From NCBI GenBank assembly GCA_030374805.1, contig JARGSG010000059.1, positions 310,001 through 374,000 on the forward strand: a stretch of DNA of 64,000 nt, written 5' to 3'. The translations under genes were made by a program, and so were the position numbers. The stretch is from Gracilaria gracilis. Taxonomy: Eukaryota > Rhodophyta > Florideophyceae > Gracilariales > Gracilariaceae. Positions 1 through 11,428 of the stretch are shown piece after piece (within the stretch, counting starts at the first letter, position 1; every line of letters starts with the position of its first letter). The notes below the pieces were generated by a model. That model saw nothing but the letters and a program-made list of their open reading frames with translations. It did no database searches and was not told the DNA's origin.

Positions 1-3000
1 CTCGAGGCGCTTTTGCGAGGATCTGGTCTTATCATAAGTGCGCCTCGAACATCTTCTGCGAATGCTCGCGATGGTACCAAGGGAAAGAACGCACAACGCA
101 AGGTGACAAAACGAGGTTCACATGCTACCACCTCAGTTGCATCTATGACTACACCGATTAAGTTCACACCCAACGCATGCCATCTGGAAGTCATGCATCT
201 GCTACAAGCTTGTCTTAACGCATTGCGAGTCCACGTTGAAATCAAAAGCAAGGAGTTTAGCCTGCAGGCCTTCGAACAACTGGTTCGCAAGGCCGCTGAT
301 ACCATCCAAGGTTCGAAGGACAGAAGGAAAGAAAGGGAGCCGAAACCTGACTTTCGTACCAAGGAGGAAAGAATGGGTTCTCCGAATACAGCTATGCGAC
401 ACTTTGAACGACTTTCAACTCATGGGGATGTCGCACGCGTTACCGCGATTTTGCGACAAGCCTATCAAGAGCGTGGTGGCACGTCGATGGCTGTGCGGAT
501 GACATGTGAATGGGCTCTATCATCTACGGTGGCAGACCGTGCTGAAGCTATCTGCGTCGCAGCAGCCGTGCTACATCAACTTGCTGCAGGACTATCGAGC
601 GCTAGCTCGTCAAGAACAACAAAGAACGGGACAACTCCGAAACGTTACAAGAAGGGAATTCACCAAGTGCGGAATGCTGCCACGCCACCGTCTTTGAATA
701 GCCTGAAGGGCAATCCTCAGGTACCTCCATTGCAGCGCGACATATGGCACTTCATGAAACAATACGCCAATGATAGAATACCCCACAACACGGACAAGAA
801 CGGGGCCATTGTAAAGGACATAAGTGGAGCACAGCAAGCCGGGAACACGGATGACGATGATTCCGTGGTTCGTTTCATTGCTCACCTTTGCCGGCATGAC
901 TTGCTGTCGCTACCAGCATTTGTTCGTGACGTATCCCGACTTGCTGCGATAAACCATAGGGGTGCCTCGTTCCTCGTCAAGTGTCTATCTCTATTACCGG
1001 ATCCCGTTAACAAGTCGGTTTCGGATTGTCGCCGCTCGATTCTAAGGAAGTATGGGTACATATCACCAACAAAGCAATGTTATGCCCATGGCATCTGTGA
1101 AGAAAGCGTGTTAATTGCCTGCAGTGGTGATGCGGGGTCGGTGGAGACTCAAGTTCTGAACCTTTCAAAGAAAGGTGATACAAATGTAATTCTGACCACT
1201 ATAGATGCTTTATGCCATCGTGATTTAACTGCGATAACTGGGGATGATGGTGAAGTACATAACAAGCTCTCAACGATGGTCTCTTTTATGGTATCACTCG
1301 GGGAGGCTGGAGCCGCTGCTGAATGGGTGATAGACTCCCTTTGTACTCTCGCGGGAAGTGATGGTGTGTGGAATGACAAAAGCATGGCTTCCAGAAGAGC
1401 AAGTTTGTCCATCGCGTTTCTCCGACTCATTTCAAGTTTGTCGCGATACATCGCAGCATGTGGATACCTTGAAAACATTTTTACTTTGTTGAAATCTATT
1501 TGGTTCAGTCCTTGGACAACTACAGGGTTGGAAACCCAGCTTGTACGAACTCTCTCATCTTTTGCAAGGTACTGCGGGTCTCGAATGTTTCCAATCACTT
1601 CATACTGGATAAAGATTTGTGTCAGGCATCTAAGGCAGTTTGGAGACAGCGGAAAGGGACTGACGTGCGTCCCTTTTGCGCTGGCATGCATGCGAGGGCG
1701 TGAGCATCCGAGACAAACTGGAAATGTCACTCTAGCTGGCGTACTGAACTTGAGTGATAGAGCAAACCTTGGCGTGCCCGCAGATGAGGATGTATCTCAA
1801 CTTTCATCACGAACATATTTGCAGGGCTACCAGATGTCCCAGCTTCGAGCTCGTTTTGTGAGCACAGAAGACACGTTTCATGTCGATGACCTGTTTCGAT
1901 CGGGGTTTACCGCAAACGACATAATTGGTAGTGTCGTGATCCCGGTTCTTCGAAACTCCTTTCTTGGGTCAGAGAACGGTTCTTCTCCGGAATCTTTGTT
2001 TCTTCAACACTCAAAGGTTACTGTAGAACTCATATCGTCTCATAGAAACGATGTCCGCTTTCAAGACATGAGACCTGCAGTCTTCTTGGAGCTGCTGACC
2101 CTTCTCTTTGTCGGCTGTTATTTTGGATATACTAACATAGGTGATTCATTGGAAGTCTTGTTTTCGATTGAATGGATCTGGTGGATCTTGGCACCATATG
2201 CAAGCGTGGAACTTGCGAAACGCCTTCGCAGTAGAGTGGATTTCTATTGGAGTCGCGCTCGAATTGACAATAAGGATCTATTGTTCAACAAGGAAGATCT
2301 TTCAGCTCATCTATTCCACATGGTTTCGAATCTGTGCCGGAAGGGGACAGAGACCAATGAGGAGGCGATTCTAAAGGCAATCGGCACCACCCCATTTGGC
2401 GAGGTTGAAATGCGATTGGCACTGCTGGCTCAACACCGGCGCGATAGTGGAGCAGAAGATGAATTTGGCCTTCAACTGAGCGAGCATGCTACCAAACTTG
2501 GATGCAAGCATTTATCCCGAACTCTGGTACAAATTGCGTTACGTTGTTGTCCCCAGGAAGCTTCAAGCCAGTCCGTCGCAGGGTGTATTGGTCATGAGGC
2601 TTTGCAAGCATTACAAGAGAGTCTCAAATACGTTTTAGAAGACCTCACTGTACAGGCATCCATGCACAGTGACTTTCATCGAAATCTGTGTTTGCAAATG
2701 GGTGAGATTGATGCGGCACACAGAAGCCTTTTGGAAGCATGTATCGATCAATTGGGGCCGGAACATGCAGGAGATGCGCAAGAATCTCTGTTTAAACAGC
2801 TGGAAGTAGCAACTGAAATATTGAACAGAGCTATGGGGGAGAAACGAGCACCCAGCAGTATTTTGAGAAACGGGCAAATGATATCAGACGCACTAGAATC
2901 AAGACTGTTGTGCATTGTGAAAGCTCCAAGCGTGCCCCACAATGCCGGTTGGTGGCGATCGCGAGCTCAGCAAGTTGCTGAGTTTTTGAAAGCAGCGGTG

Positions 3001-3471
3001 GGACTCATGACACGGAGTGCAATAACTGCTGCCTGCAACTTGCTGGATCTTTGTCTCAAGAGTATCAAAGATGTGACTGCCCGTGATGCCAGCATGCATA
3101 AGGGTGTAGCAGTGAGCCAGATTTTGGAATGGCCTGCGAACCTAGAACTGAAGCGACACCTGGAAGCAGCATTGGTGCCTGCCATGCGGTGGGTGGACCA
3201 ACCTGAACGGGATTTAATGGCCCGGCTAATGCCACCAAGTTCTACATATGAAGGTTCTGCCATGAACGCCGTGAGGGTATTGAAGGGTGACGGGAGTATC
3301 GTAGACAACTGGATTTTGTTGGAGGGATATGGCAGAGGGGCGAATCAAGAAAGTGCGATCCCTCCTGAGAACATGTGGAGACAGAGTGATACGATCATCG
3401 ACAAGGATAGTGCGGTTGGGACTGTACATCTGAAACGCACATACTCGACATTTGCTAGTCTGGCGGTATAG
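1..3471 (+). CDS. Long intronless protein, 5' partial; possible MED12-like Mediator subunit
   Basis: The frame is open from base 1 to the TAG at 3469-3471, giving at least 1,156 codons with no intron. The frame's first apparent start near base 13 is TTG, so the true ATG almost certainly lies left of the window. The N-terminal part is basic and low in complexity. The rest is rich in Leu and Ala in helical, HEAT-like stretches. Around residues 285-350 there is a stretch on cells of the type RFIAHLCRHDLLSLPAFVRD, followed by a Leu/Pro motif. It resembles the MED12/Srb8 segment in which short helices precede an FVR-type motif. MED12 is part of the Mediator kinase module, which regulates RNA polymerase II. 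The family call is tentative, because no catalytic residues exist to confirm it. Coding status is secure from length and even codon use. It converges on the bZIP gene at 3952. Confidence 0.8.
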   Translation, partial: LEALLRGSGLIISAPRTSSANARDGTKGKNAQRKVTKRGSHATTSVASMTTPIKFTPNACHLEVMHLLQACLNALRVHVEIKSKEFSLQAFEQLVRKAADTIQGSKDRRKEREPKPDFRTKEERMGSPNTAMRHFERLSTHGDVARVTAILRQAYQERGGTSMAVRMTCEWALSSTVADRAEAICVAAAVLHQLAAGLSSASSSRTTKNGTTPKRYKKGIHQVRNAATPPSLNSLKGNPQVPPLQRDIWHFMKQYANDRIPHNTDKNGAIVKDISGAQQAGNTDDDDSVVRFIAHLCRHDLLSLPAFVRDVSRLAAINHRGASFLVKCLSLLPDPVNKSVSDCRRSILRKYGYISPTKQCYAHGICEESVLIACSGDAGSVETQVLNLSKKGDTNVILTTIDALCHRDLTAITGDDGEVHNKLSTMVSFMVSLGEAGAAAEWVIDSLCTLAGSDGVWNDKSMASRRASLSIAFLRLISSLSRYIAACGYLENIFTLLKSIWFSPWTTTGLETQLVRTLSSFARYCGSRMFPITSYWIKICVRHLRQFGDSGKGLTCVPFALACMRGREHPRQTGNVTLAGVLNLSDRANLGVPADEDVSQLSSRTYLQGYQMSQLRARFVSTEDTFHVDDLFRSGFTANDIIGSVVIPVLRNSFLGSENGSSPESLFLQHSKVTVELISSHRNDVRFQDMRPAVFLELLTLLFVGCYFGYTNIGDSLEVLFSIEWIWWILAPYASVELAKRLRSRVDFYWSRARIDNKDLLFNKEDLSAHLFHMVSNLCRKGTETNEEAILKAIGTTPFGEVEMRLALLAQHRRDSGAEDEFGLQLSEHATKLGCKHLSRTLVQIALRCCPQEASSQSVAGCIGHEALQALQESLKYVLEDLTVQASMHSDFHRNLCLQMGEIDAAHRSLLEACIDQLGPEHAGDAQESLFKQLEVATEILNRAMGEKRAPSSILRNGQMISDALESRLLCIVKAPSVPHNAGWWRSRAQQVAEFLKAAVGLMTRSAITAACNLLDLCLKSIKDVTARDASMHKGVAVSQILEWPANLELKRHLEAALVPAMRWVDQPERDLMARLMPPSSTYEGSAMNAVRVLKGDGSIVDNWILLEGYGRGANQESAIPPENMWRQSDTIIDKDSAVGTVHLKRTYSTFASLAV

Positions 3472-3951
3472 GTTCAGGCGAGAATACGCCCAGCCGCAAC
3501 TTACCGCCCTGCCGGTCTTGCGAAGAAAACGCAGTTCGCAATGATGTCACATAGGCTTCGAGCGATAAGTAAGCGGTTGAACTATGTCATAACCTTGTAT
3601 GCTAACCAAGGTATGGGTGTTTCCAGGCAGTTTGCTGGTGTGCGTTGATGGATACCGTGGGCGAGAATATGCAATGCGCTTGGGACACCAGCGGTGGAAT
3701 TGCTGAGGACATTGTTAAGAGTTTGTGTGTGTTTAATTTAGAACAGTTTGTTGTAGTATTGTTGTAGTAGTGCAGTTATTGTTAGAAGGTGGTGGAGCTT
3801 TGGTCAACCATGGCGACGGAATGAAGAGACATCGGGAGGATGTATTCGTTGGAGAAAATTTCTGTGCTGATTGAGAGTGTCCCTTACGCCTGTCAAGAAA
3901 CGGAGGAAAGTCTGGGGTGGTGGTCTCCTGCCAAGTTTGTTTAAAGCGATT
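3472..3951. other. Convergent intergenic spacer, no gene seen
   Basis: This 480-bp spacer lies between the 3' ends of the long ORF and the bZIP gene. A T/G-rich stretch around 3715-3785 (GTTTGTGTGTG, TTGTTGTAG) may contain polyadenylation signals for one or both genes. No conserved ORF or repeat was found. Confidence 0.5.
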
Positions 3952-4590
3952 TCAGGGAGTTCGCGAGTAATAGGCCTTGCGAAAGGCGGGGTTGACGGCC
4001 GGCGTGTAGGCGGCAGAAGTAACCGAAAGCGGTGAGGCATGCGTTGCAGCTACGTTCAGGGACATCTTCGAAGGCGGTGTTGCCACATATGAGTGGCGAT
4101 CCGGTATTGGTTGATCATGTTTGTTAAGAATGACGGAAAGACTCATGGGGTTCGGTCGCTTCGGAGGTGCTCGCGGCACACTGTTCTTCACACGGACCTG
4201 CTTCATACAATACAACAGCGTATCTCTCTCACGTTGCAAAACTTGATTGTGTTGCAACGATCGCTGCAACTGGTTCTTGAGCTCCGCAGCACGCAGTCGG
4301 CTGCGTTCACGTGAACGGCGAGTTGCGGCGCGGTTCTGAAGAGCACGAAGCGCTTTTCGCTCCTCGTCGGTGAGATCCGGACGCTTCTTTCTGCGACCGC
4401 GCTTCGGTCGTGGCGTGGCGATTGCACTTGCCGGCGTCGACGGAGCGCCCAGACCTGAGGGCAGCGCATGCTGCGATACGGGCGAGGAAGAAAGGAGCGC
4501 CGACTGGGAAAGGACACCGTTGGAAGCGGTCAGAGAGGTTGGGGCGACGGCGGTGGAAATTGGGTGGCTGGTGGCGGTTGTTAGAGTCAT
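3952..4590 (-). CDS. bZIP transcription factor, 212 aa
   Basis: The ORF starts at an ATG (reverse complement of 4588-4590) and is uninterrupted. Residues 1-60 are Ser/Thr/Ala/Pro-rich. A basic nuclear-localisation-like patch, PKRGRRKKRPDLTDEER, follows. The bZIP basic region is ALQNRAATRRSRERSR, which fits the N-x7-R signature (Asn, seven residues, Arg). A leucine-zipper heptad stretch of about 30 residues follows (ELKNQL, HNQVL, RDTLL). The C-terminal third is a Ser/Thr/Pro-rich tail without a domain. bZIP proteins bind DNA as dimers in the nucleus through the basic region. The zipper is short and has non-Leu residues at some heptad positions, so partner choice cannot be predicted. The N-x7-R motif makes the family call firm; its targets are unknown. 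Confidence 0.88.
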   Translation of the reverse strand: MTLTTATSHPISTAVAPTSLTASNGVLSQSALLSSSPVSQHALPSGLGAPSTPASAIATPRPKRGRRKKRPDLTDEERKALRALQNRAATRRSRERSRLRAAELKNQLQRSLQHNQVLQRERDTLLYCMKQVRVKNSVPRAPPKRPNPMSLSVILNKHDQPIPDRHSYVATPPSKMSLNVAATHASPLSVTSAAYTPAVNPAFRKAYYSRTP

Positions 4591-7500
4591 TGTGTTGGGT
4601 GAACAACGTTGAACGTGTTGCGGTGAACATCACATGATTGCGAGCGGGTGCGCGTTTTATGCGGTGAACACAAGAACGACGGGGATGGGGCTGCGGGTGA
4701 ACTGCATTGAGCGCTTCGACAGCTGGCGTCGGACACGGCGCGTTTGTCGCGGAGATCGGACTTTGGCTGACGCGTTCCACGTAAGAGCCATTAACGAGCG
4801 TGCAGCTGCGGCGATGGTGATGACAGTGGCGCGTGTGCACTGTAAAGGCAAGGAAGGAGTGTTCACCTTCGGCTACGCGATTGGTTTTTTTGTGCTGCTG
4901 CTCCACTCCTCAGCGTGTGGTGCGAGAGCACCTCAGTTCTGTCGGAGGCGCGGGGTGGACGGGATACGGGATGGGGATGGGGTGCTGTGCTTCTGCGAAA
5001 TGTGATTTGGAGAGGGCGGGGAGCAGAAAGGGATTGTGTTTGAGCCATGTCAGCCACTGGCTATTCCATGGCCAGGCCATGCATGAATTGATTAGCAACG
5101 AAGATCGTTTCAAGTCTGTTTGCGTCGCAGAAGAGTTTGATCGGCGGCTTGGGCAGTGGGGGAAGTCGGGTCAGGCCTTGAGAATTCTCTACGAGACAGC
5201 TTTGAACTCTTGTGCCTCCCACTAAGCCATTATCTTGTATGAGTTTTTGGTACACAAGGACAATATGGATGATAGTTCAGCGTCGTGAAATGTGCGGTTC
5301 GAAGCCCTGCTTCGAATTCTCGTGCACGCATCACCTCCTCTCTGTGCTCGAATGATTTTCAGCTAGGATAGGAAAACAGCCACTGCCGCAGGAAGAGCAA
5401 TCGACATCGTTTCAGATCCGCCACCAACCTGCGAGCAGAAGGTGTAATCGACATGGAAGATCCTCTTTACACCTACCGCCAGTACTTGACACCGTGGCTT
5501 AAACCACCACAGTAAAACTACTCTTTCAGACTACCCCCCGTGCGTTTGCGCCCCAAAAGTAATTGCATTGAAGACAATGCTGCCCGCGGCCGCACAACGA
5601 CGCGACGGGCCAAGCGCTGAACGAGAACATGTGCCCGTGCACCACGTGCTGGTTCTGTTGCGCTGACCGACTCTCTCCCCCGCTAGTAGGCTGAGTTATA
5701 TCATATGGTCGCGGCAATGAAGATGTACGCTTGTAAACAGAGCTGGTTTTGTTGCTCAGGCCAAGTTGCTTACACTTCTCTCGATGCTCCTGAAAGAGAT
5801 GCTCGTGAGCGGACAGTGACCTGTCCCAACCTGTCCCACGCGACGTGATTCGCACCGAACAAGCATCAGTCCGACGCCGTTAGCCAATGAAATTGCAAAC
5901 TTATTGTGCTTCCTCCAATCAAAGTCACCGTTGGACCACATGAAAGAAAACGTCTTGACAAGTGGTTGGCAACACCCTGGCTCGGAGAGCCGTTTTGCCT
6001 GTTTCCACATCCAGTCTCTGGAGACTCTTCCGCATCTGCGCATATATGCATACAGTACACGCATTGCATTACTTACAGGTTAAGTGCGTTACACGTAGCC
6101 CACGGAGCTCTACGTGTACCCGGTACTGAATGGCCGCCTCAATCAACGATCATCTACCAGAAAGAATTCGTGGTTGAGTCAACTCTGCTGCACCTTGGAC
6201 CAACGTCTCTATTGCTCACAGGAAACATTCTGTGACTGTGCTTGTAAACCTCTAGCTCACGTCCCATATCAAGATTGGGTGAGATACTCGCTCTATCCTT
6301 GAAGCACAATGTGAGATAGTTCAAACCCGGTCCTTTGTTGCTCATCAAAAGCCCACCTGTACCCTCCTCCAGTGCCAATTTTACTTTCATTTATTGTTCA
6401 CCAAGCAGACGAGCTTTCGCCCGAGGTTCAATGTTTCAATTAGTTTGGTGACGAGATCGCGTCTCGATCCCCGTTGTGCGAATGCACACAATCCAATGCA
6501 CACAACATCTCTGCACAACAGAGATGCTGCTCTCAATGCCAACAAATCCCGCACAGTCTTGGCATAGTATAGGAGAACCAACAATTGCATTAAGCATCCC
6601 ACACAACATAGTATCCCCTTCTGGGTTGAGAGGGCTGGTATTGAAACCAGCATTGTTTGGCCCCCAAAATAGAACCAGAAGATGAACATGGGGAAAACCG
6701 GGGCCACCATACTAAGGATCGCGCATGGCCGTCGACCTTAAGATCATCATGATTTTTCGCTTGTCCATTCGATCTAATAAATCCACTTTTGGTGTTCCTA
6801 GAAGACCCATAGTTTGACTCTGATCACCTGCCCGAGATTTCATAATCGTTGTTTTTCTCATCATCTAGAATGCTTGCTGTATTTAGTAAGAACCAGTTTA
6901 ATAAGTCCTTCTCTGTCTCCACTCGAAAGTACCGATTTCAGCTATGTCCGACGTTGATATGCATTTCTTCGTGTTACCTATATCCATACACAATATACTC
7001 AATACTCATGTCTTCCTTGAGTATTGCTGTAGTCCGTAGAGACCGAATTCTATAGAATTCATTTCTCTCTCACTTCGACATCTCACAGCGGTCTCTTGCT
7101 TTTCGATACTGTGGGAGACATAGAGCGAGCATCTGATCACAATGCTCCGCCGCTTCGCAAAACAAGCTTTGCGCCTTAAGCCTGTCCCCCAGCATCACCG
7201 CTTCCAAAATGGATGCTGCGGGTGCCAAAAAGCGATAGCCCGGGGGATATGGCGATGGCCAAGATGTGTCCGATGAAATTCCTAATCGGAAGAAACGGTG
7301 ACGGACGTGTTGTCGTGCTGGAGGCCGACAGTTAAGCATACAGCGGAGACAGTTGCGCCCCGCTTCCAGCTGAGCTTGAAGTAGTTAATAGTGTGGCTAT
7401 AGAACGCGACTTATAGCCACAAACACCTTGTAGAACCGTCCGCGGGTCTCCTTAAAAGCCCCACGGACGGATGAGTAAACTACAGATGTCCCGGCAGGCG

Positions 7501-9688
7501 CCTGGTTGAAGCTCTCTGCGCCTCCCTCCTTCATCTCTACACGTGTGGCCCTGATCGCTCTTCGCGCAAGACAACCACTCGAAATAAGATGTTCTACATC
7601 ATGCCGTTGACAAGTCAATATCGAGAAGTGGGCTGTGGGAAAAAAGGTCTGGGGCCGGAGTCTCTGGTTATACACAACCTTTACGGAATGGCAAAGATCT
7701 CAAGCTTCACCGAGCCTGCTTAGTATATAATGCAGTCAAGAAGGACGCGGAACATGTAACTTATTGTTCCGCTGTCCTCTGAAAAATTGCTGCTAGTCGC
7801 AATGGACATCTCCTGCTTATGACAGGACTGACAAGTCTCTGATGCAAATGGCTATGCAGTGGCTGCTTAAGTTTTTGGCCTTCTTAAAGAGAGAAAATAT
7901 CTTTAGGTTATATTTCCTCTCGCCTCGTAACCAGGGGCGCCAGACCATAATAAAGAACAAGAAGAGAGTAACCGTTTCGGAAACTGTTCGTCTATTCTCA
8001 CCCTGAACATACTATGAATCATGTGTACGAAAATACGGTGTTAAAATCGCGTAGGTACGATCGTAACCCATTCTCATCAAGCTTAACGAATGAACGAGAG
8101 AGTAGGGTCGCATGCATAAACCTGGACATGAAACATTCTCTTCTTCGGAATCCAAATTGAGCATTTGGCTGTGTACCGGCCCAGCCCACCTCGAACCATA
8201 CGGTCCCGGAAACCTATCTTAACTATTCATCCATCCCAGACCGAAAACCAAAGTACTTCTGTCGTAGAAGGTACACTGCTTGCGAACACCAATGGAAAGG
8301 TGCAGGAACCGAGCATTTTGGCGAACAGCACGTCGCAGGCATGCGTCATTGCCACCTTTAGACGTCATCGAATCGTCCGTGCCAATGCTTCTGCAACTTC
8401 ATGAGTTCTGCGGTTTGAACTTTTGGTTTTAGTTTTCCAACGCAGTTTTTTTCATAAGAACGGAGTCGTGCCCATATGTGAAACGTCCGTCCATGATCGA
8501 TGCAAGAAATACTAAAAACGAAGGGGTTGAGTAATGAGTTGCTCATCTAAACACACATTTACAAGATGATAAGCAGGTCCCCGTTCTACTTGATTTGTTG
8601 TGTTGTTGTTGTTTACCAACTAGTAGCGGATCGATAAGGAAATGGCGACATTGTATCGGAAAAGTGGGGACCGTAAACCCGTGTAAGTTGTCTCAAAGTT
8701 TATTCAGGAAAGCTGTTGAGCAAGAAGGGGATAAATTTCGATGTTGGCACAACCACACTTGACTGGGATAGATGCTTTAACAAGTCACCCAGCCCATATT
8801 GATACGAACTCAATTAGCATGTGTAACATCTCCCATGTCCCCATATTTAAACCGTTCCACGGCATTCAGTGTTCAAGGCTAACTTGATGCACCTTGGCCT
8901 TGTGGTAAATCACGGTCGAAGATGTCGATACGGCTCCAAGAAAGAGAGCGACAGAGAGCTCTGTGCCTCTGGTCGCGGCAGCCGCGATCAGGATCCTCTA
9001 ATAGTAGCTCAAACTACCAGTCTGGTACTACAATGAATATCTTCTTCATTCAATTTAAACCTAATCTACCCTCTAGCTTGTTACGGGCCTTTTCCAATGT
9101 CTTGGGTCCTCCATACGCTCACGACCAAGAAAATGAGCGCGCGCAACAACCTCGTTACCGGCGAAGGGGGTGTGTCGTCGGGGGCATTGTCATTGCACGC
9201 GGGGGGTTTGCATACCAAACCCGATATGTAGCAAGATTGCGAACTACTATAGCAGAAGCAGCAACCAGGACTGGGCATCGGCTCCTCGCAAGGAAACGCA
9301 TTCACAAACCCCGGAGTGACGAAGAGCAGAAAAAAAGATACAGATGGAACGCTTTCTGATAACCGCGAGTACCTGCTCTGGTGTGGGTGCGCACGGGAAG
9401 AGTTGCAAAGCGATGGGAAGCGGAACGTGGTAGAGTTGTTGAAGAGGCCCATGCGCCAACGGATGCTGAACTGCAAGTGGCAGTTTGTGTAGTGAGTTGA
9501 GAAATGGCTCCAACTTAGGAATAGCTCAATGTCAATCGTGCGCATGTTGGAACAAGTGTCGGACATTCCATCAAGTTTGATGTGGAAGGCACGAAGAAAG
9601 CTGTAACCACTGCGCGTTTAAAAGGCATCCAACATCTGTGGTGTAAATGCGTTTGCACTGACTTACTGAAGACCCCCGTATATATTAT
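4591..9688. other. About 5.1 kb without a supportable gene
   Basis: The bases just right of 4590 are GC-rich and should contain the bZIP promoter. Elsewhere only short ORFs occur on both strands: a 123-codon ORF at 4634-5005 with one hydrophobic stretch, a 107-codon hydrophobic ORF at 6387-6710 on the minus strand, and a 145-codon Arg-rich ORF at 8922-9359. None shows a domain, a matching copy elsewhere in the window, or clear codon bias. Minus-strand ORFs at 7070-7339 and 7397-7675 carry Cys/His patterns (for example a C-x4-D-x-EHL arrangement) faintly like the end of a LINE polyprotein. They may be old retroelement debris. Confidence 0.45.
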
Positions 9689-9784
9689 AACGTACGGATG
9701 TGCGTTGGCAAAAACCCCACATATATCATATAAAAACCGATATATATCATATATGGGGTGTTCCCCAACGCACATCCGTACGTT
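9689..9784. repeat. 96-bp palindromic hairpin, MITE-like
   Basis: Arms AACGTACGGATGTGCGTTGG (9689-9708) and its perfect reverse complement (9765-9784) enclose a second, inner inverted pair, ACCCCACATATAT and ATATATGGGGT. The centre is AT-rich. The whole could fold into one long hairpin. The size and nested symmetry resemble a fold-back element or miniature inverted-repeat element. No clear target duplication was identified. Confidence 0.75.
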
Positions 9785-10050
9785 GATTAAAAGTACTGTT
9801 CTCACGTTGTTGCTTCTTTGTTGCAAAGCACGTGGAAAGGAAGTTAGTGAGAAAGTCACTGTAGTCGTTCTTCCTTAAACGCCATGACTTGAACAGGTAA
9901 CTTAACCTTGCAATAGCGTTACCGATACCAGCACAAGTGGTTAAACGTCGTTCAACGAAATATAGAACAGCTACACTAGATGTCATATCTCCATCATGCA
10001 TTACGTGTATACTGCGCATATGCTCCGGAGAAGTGCGAAGTGAAACAAAC

Positions 10051-11030
10051 TCATTTTGTTCGGACCTCGCAGCGTGGCCTGGGCCCGGACACGTTTCGAT
10101 CGGCAACCAGCTGTTCGCTGGCGCCGTCGCGCAGCGCCGCTTCGTCGCTTGGCGGCTCGTGCGCCAGCTCGGCCGCCACCTCCGTGCGCGCCGATTCCGG
10201 CTGCGCCTGTGACTGCGTGCTGTCCGACGCGCACGAAGAGCGCGCGTTGCAGCAGTTGGCCACGCCGTGTTCGGCGCCGTTTGCGAGCTTGCGCGCGCCG
10301 CCGCTGGATACAGCAGCACCTTGTCGTGAAACTGCACCACAGACGGGTCATCTACGCTCGCTCCCGCCCGTCGCGCCTCCGTCCAGGTCCAGCGCCGACG
10401 TCGACGCGTCAAGAATCACTCACCTCTGCTTCCGAACCAACACGCTCGAGAACGCCAGTTGTTGCCTCTGCCCCCACGCTCATGCTACGGCTCAACGCCT
10501 CGCCCTCTGCATCCAGCCCCGCGTTGCGCACCAGATACCCCTGCTTCACGCGCTGCAGCGCAAAAGCAACCTCGTCGTCTGTCACGTCCGCCCTGCTCCA
10601 CGGGTACATCACGTTCTCTTGAAGCGAGCCCAGCATACACAAACGCCTTCTGTGGTAAGAAAAGCGTGTCTGCGCGTCCGGGTCTTATGGTGCTTCCTTC
10701 GCCCTCCTCCCACAACGTGCATATCACTGGCATCCGCGAGCCCTCTCCCATGCCTGATCTTCCCACCACCACCAGTCGCTCTCCTCGTCGTATACTGAAC
10801 CAAATGTGCTGCACCAGCCTTTGGTGCGGCGGACTGGGCGTGAAAACGCGAACGCCTCGCAACGTCAGCTCTGCTGCCTCGCTGTCGCAATCGCCCTCGA
10901 GCTCGTTGTTGCGTTCCGGGCTGCAAATACGCCTGACCGCTGCTCTGCCCGATTTCAACGCATCCGAGATGCCCTTCAGACGACGGATCCCGGCGCCAAA
11001 CTCTGCCAACGCCGTGAAGTCCGACACCAC
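10051..11030 (-). pseudogene. ABC transporter ATPase (ABCD/YddA-like) pseudogene, array unit 1
   Basis: On the minus strand, frame pieces line up in order with the end of the membrane domain and the nucleotide-binding domain of an ABCD-type exporter. They are FTALAEFGAGIRRLKGISD (end of membrane domain), GVRVFTP, RRGERLVVVGRSGMGEGS (Walker A region, with the usual Lys replaced by Glu), LWEEGEGSTIRPG, FLPQKAFVYAG, GSLQENVMYP after a frameshift, ILDASTSALD (Walker B and D-loop) and SVVQFHDKVLLY (H-loop region). The GC-rich end at 10051-10260 encodes a hydrophilic tail. The frameshift after FVYAG and the loss of the Walker A Lys mark it as non-functional. It lies head-to-head with the kinase-like gene of the same unit. 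Of the four copies, this is the one that reaches furthest at the C-terminal end. Confidence 0.72.
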
Positions 11031-11212
11031 ACGTCCAAGAGCACCACACGTCCAAGAGACAAACGCACATGGTTGAAGGAAACTGCTTAGTAAGGAGTTA
11101 CCAAGGATAAGAGGGCTCTCTCTGTTTTACGCGGTCACCACCAGCAACTCTCTGTCTCTCTCGGTAGATTGCACCTCACTTCTCTCACTTCTCTCACTCC
11201 TTCTTCTCTCTT

Positions 11213-11230
11213 TCCCTCTCTGTCTCTCTC

Positions 11231-11308
<78 letters not shown>
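11213..11308. repeat. (TC)n microsatellite
   Basis: A nearly pure TC run with occasional TG lies in the leader of kinase copy 1. The matching place in units 2-4 has only a short pyrimidine-rich tract ending in CTCTGTCACACACACTC, so this is an expansion private to unit 1. Confidence 0.95.
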
Positions 11309-11311
<3 letters not shown>

Positions 11312-11428
11312 TTGACGCATTCCAGTGCTTGTGCCCGCCGTTTACTTGTTTGGCTGCCCAGGTAACTATCATCTACCCTGGTGTTTTCGGAAAAGCCCTC
11401 ACTGTTTCGCCAAAGAGTGAAACAAAAC

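Noticed and set aside
4634..5005. 123-codon plus-strand ORF with a hydrophobic segment
   Set aside because: It lies in the GC-rich upstream region of the bZIP gene, has overlapping long ORFs on the other strand, and shows no recognisable domain.
5290..5325. GGTTCGAAGCCC resembling a tRNA T-arm
   Set aside because: No acceptor stem or anticodon arm could be paired around it.
6387..6710. 107-codon hydrophobic minus-strand ORF
   Set aside because: It has an ATG and hydrophobic stretches but no second copy, domain or neighbouring context; not enough to call a gene.
8922..9359. 145-codon Arg-rich ORF
   Set aside because: A 161-codon ORF overlaps on the opposite strand; neither shows a motif, so both are likely chance.
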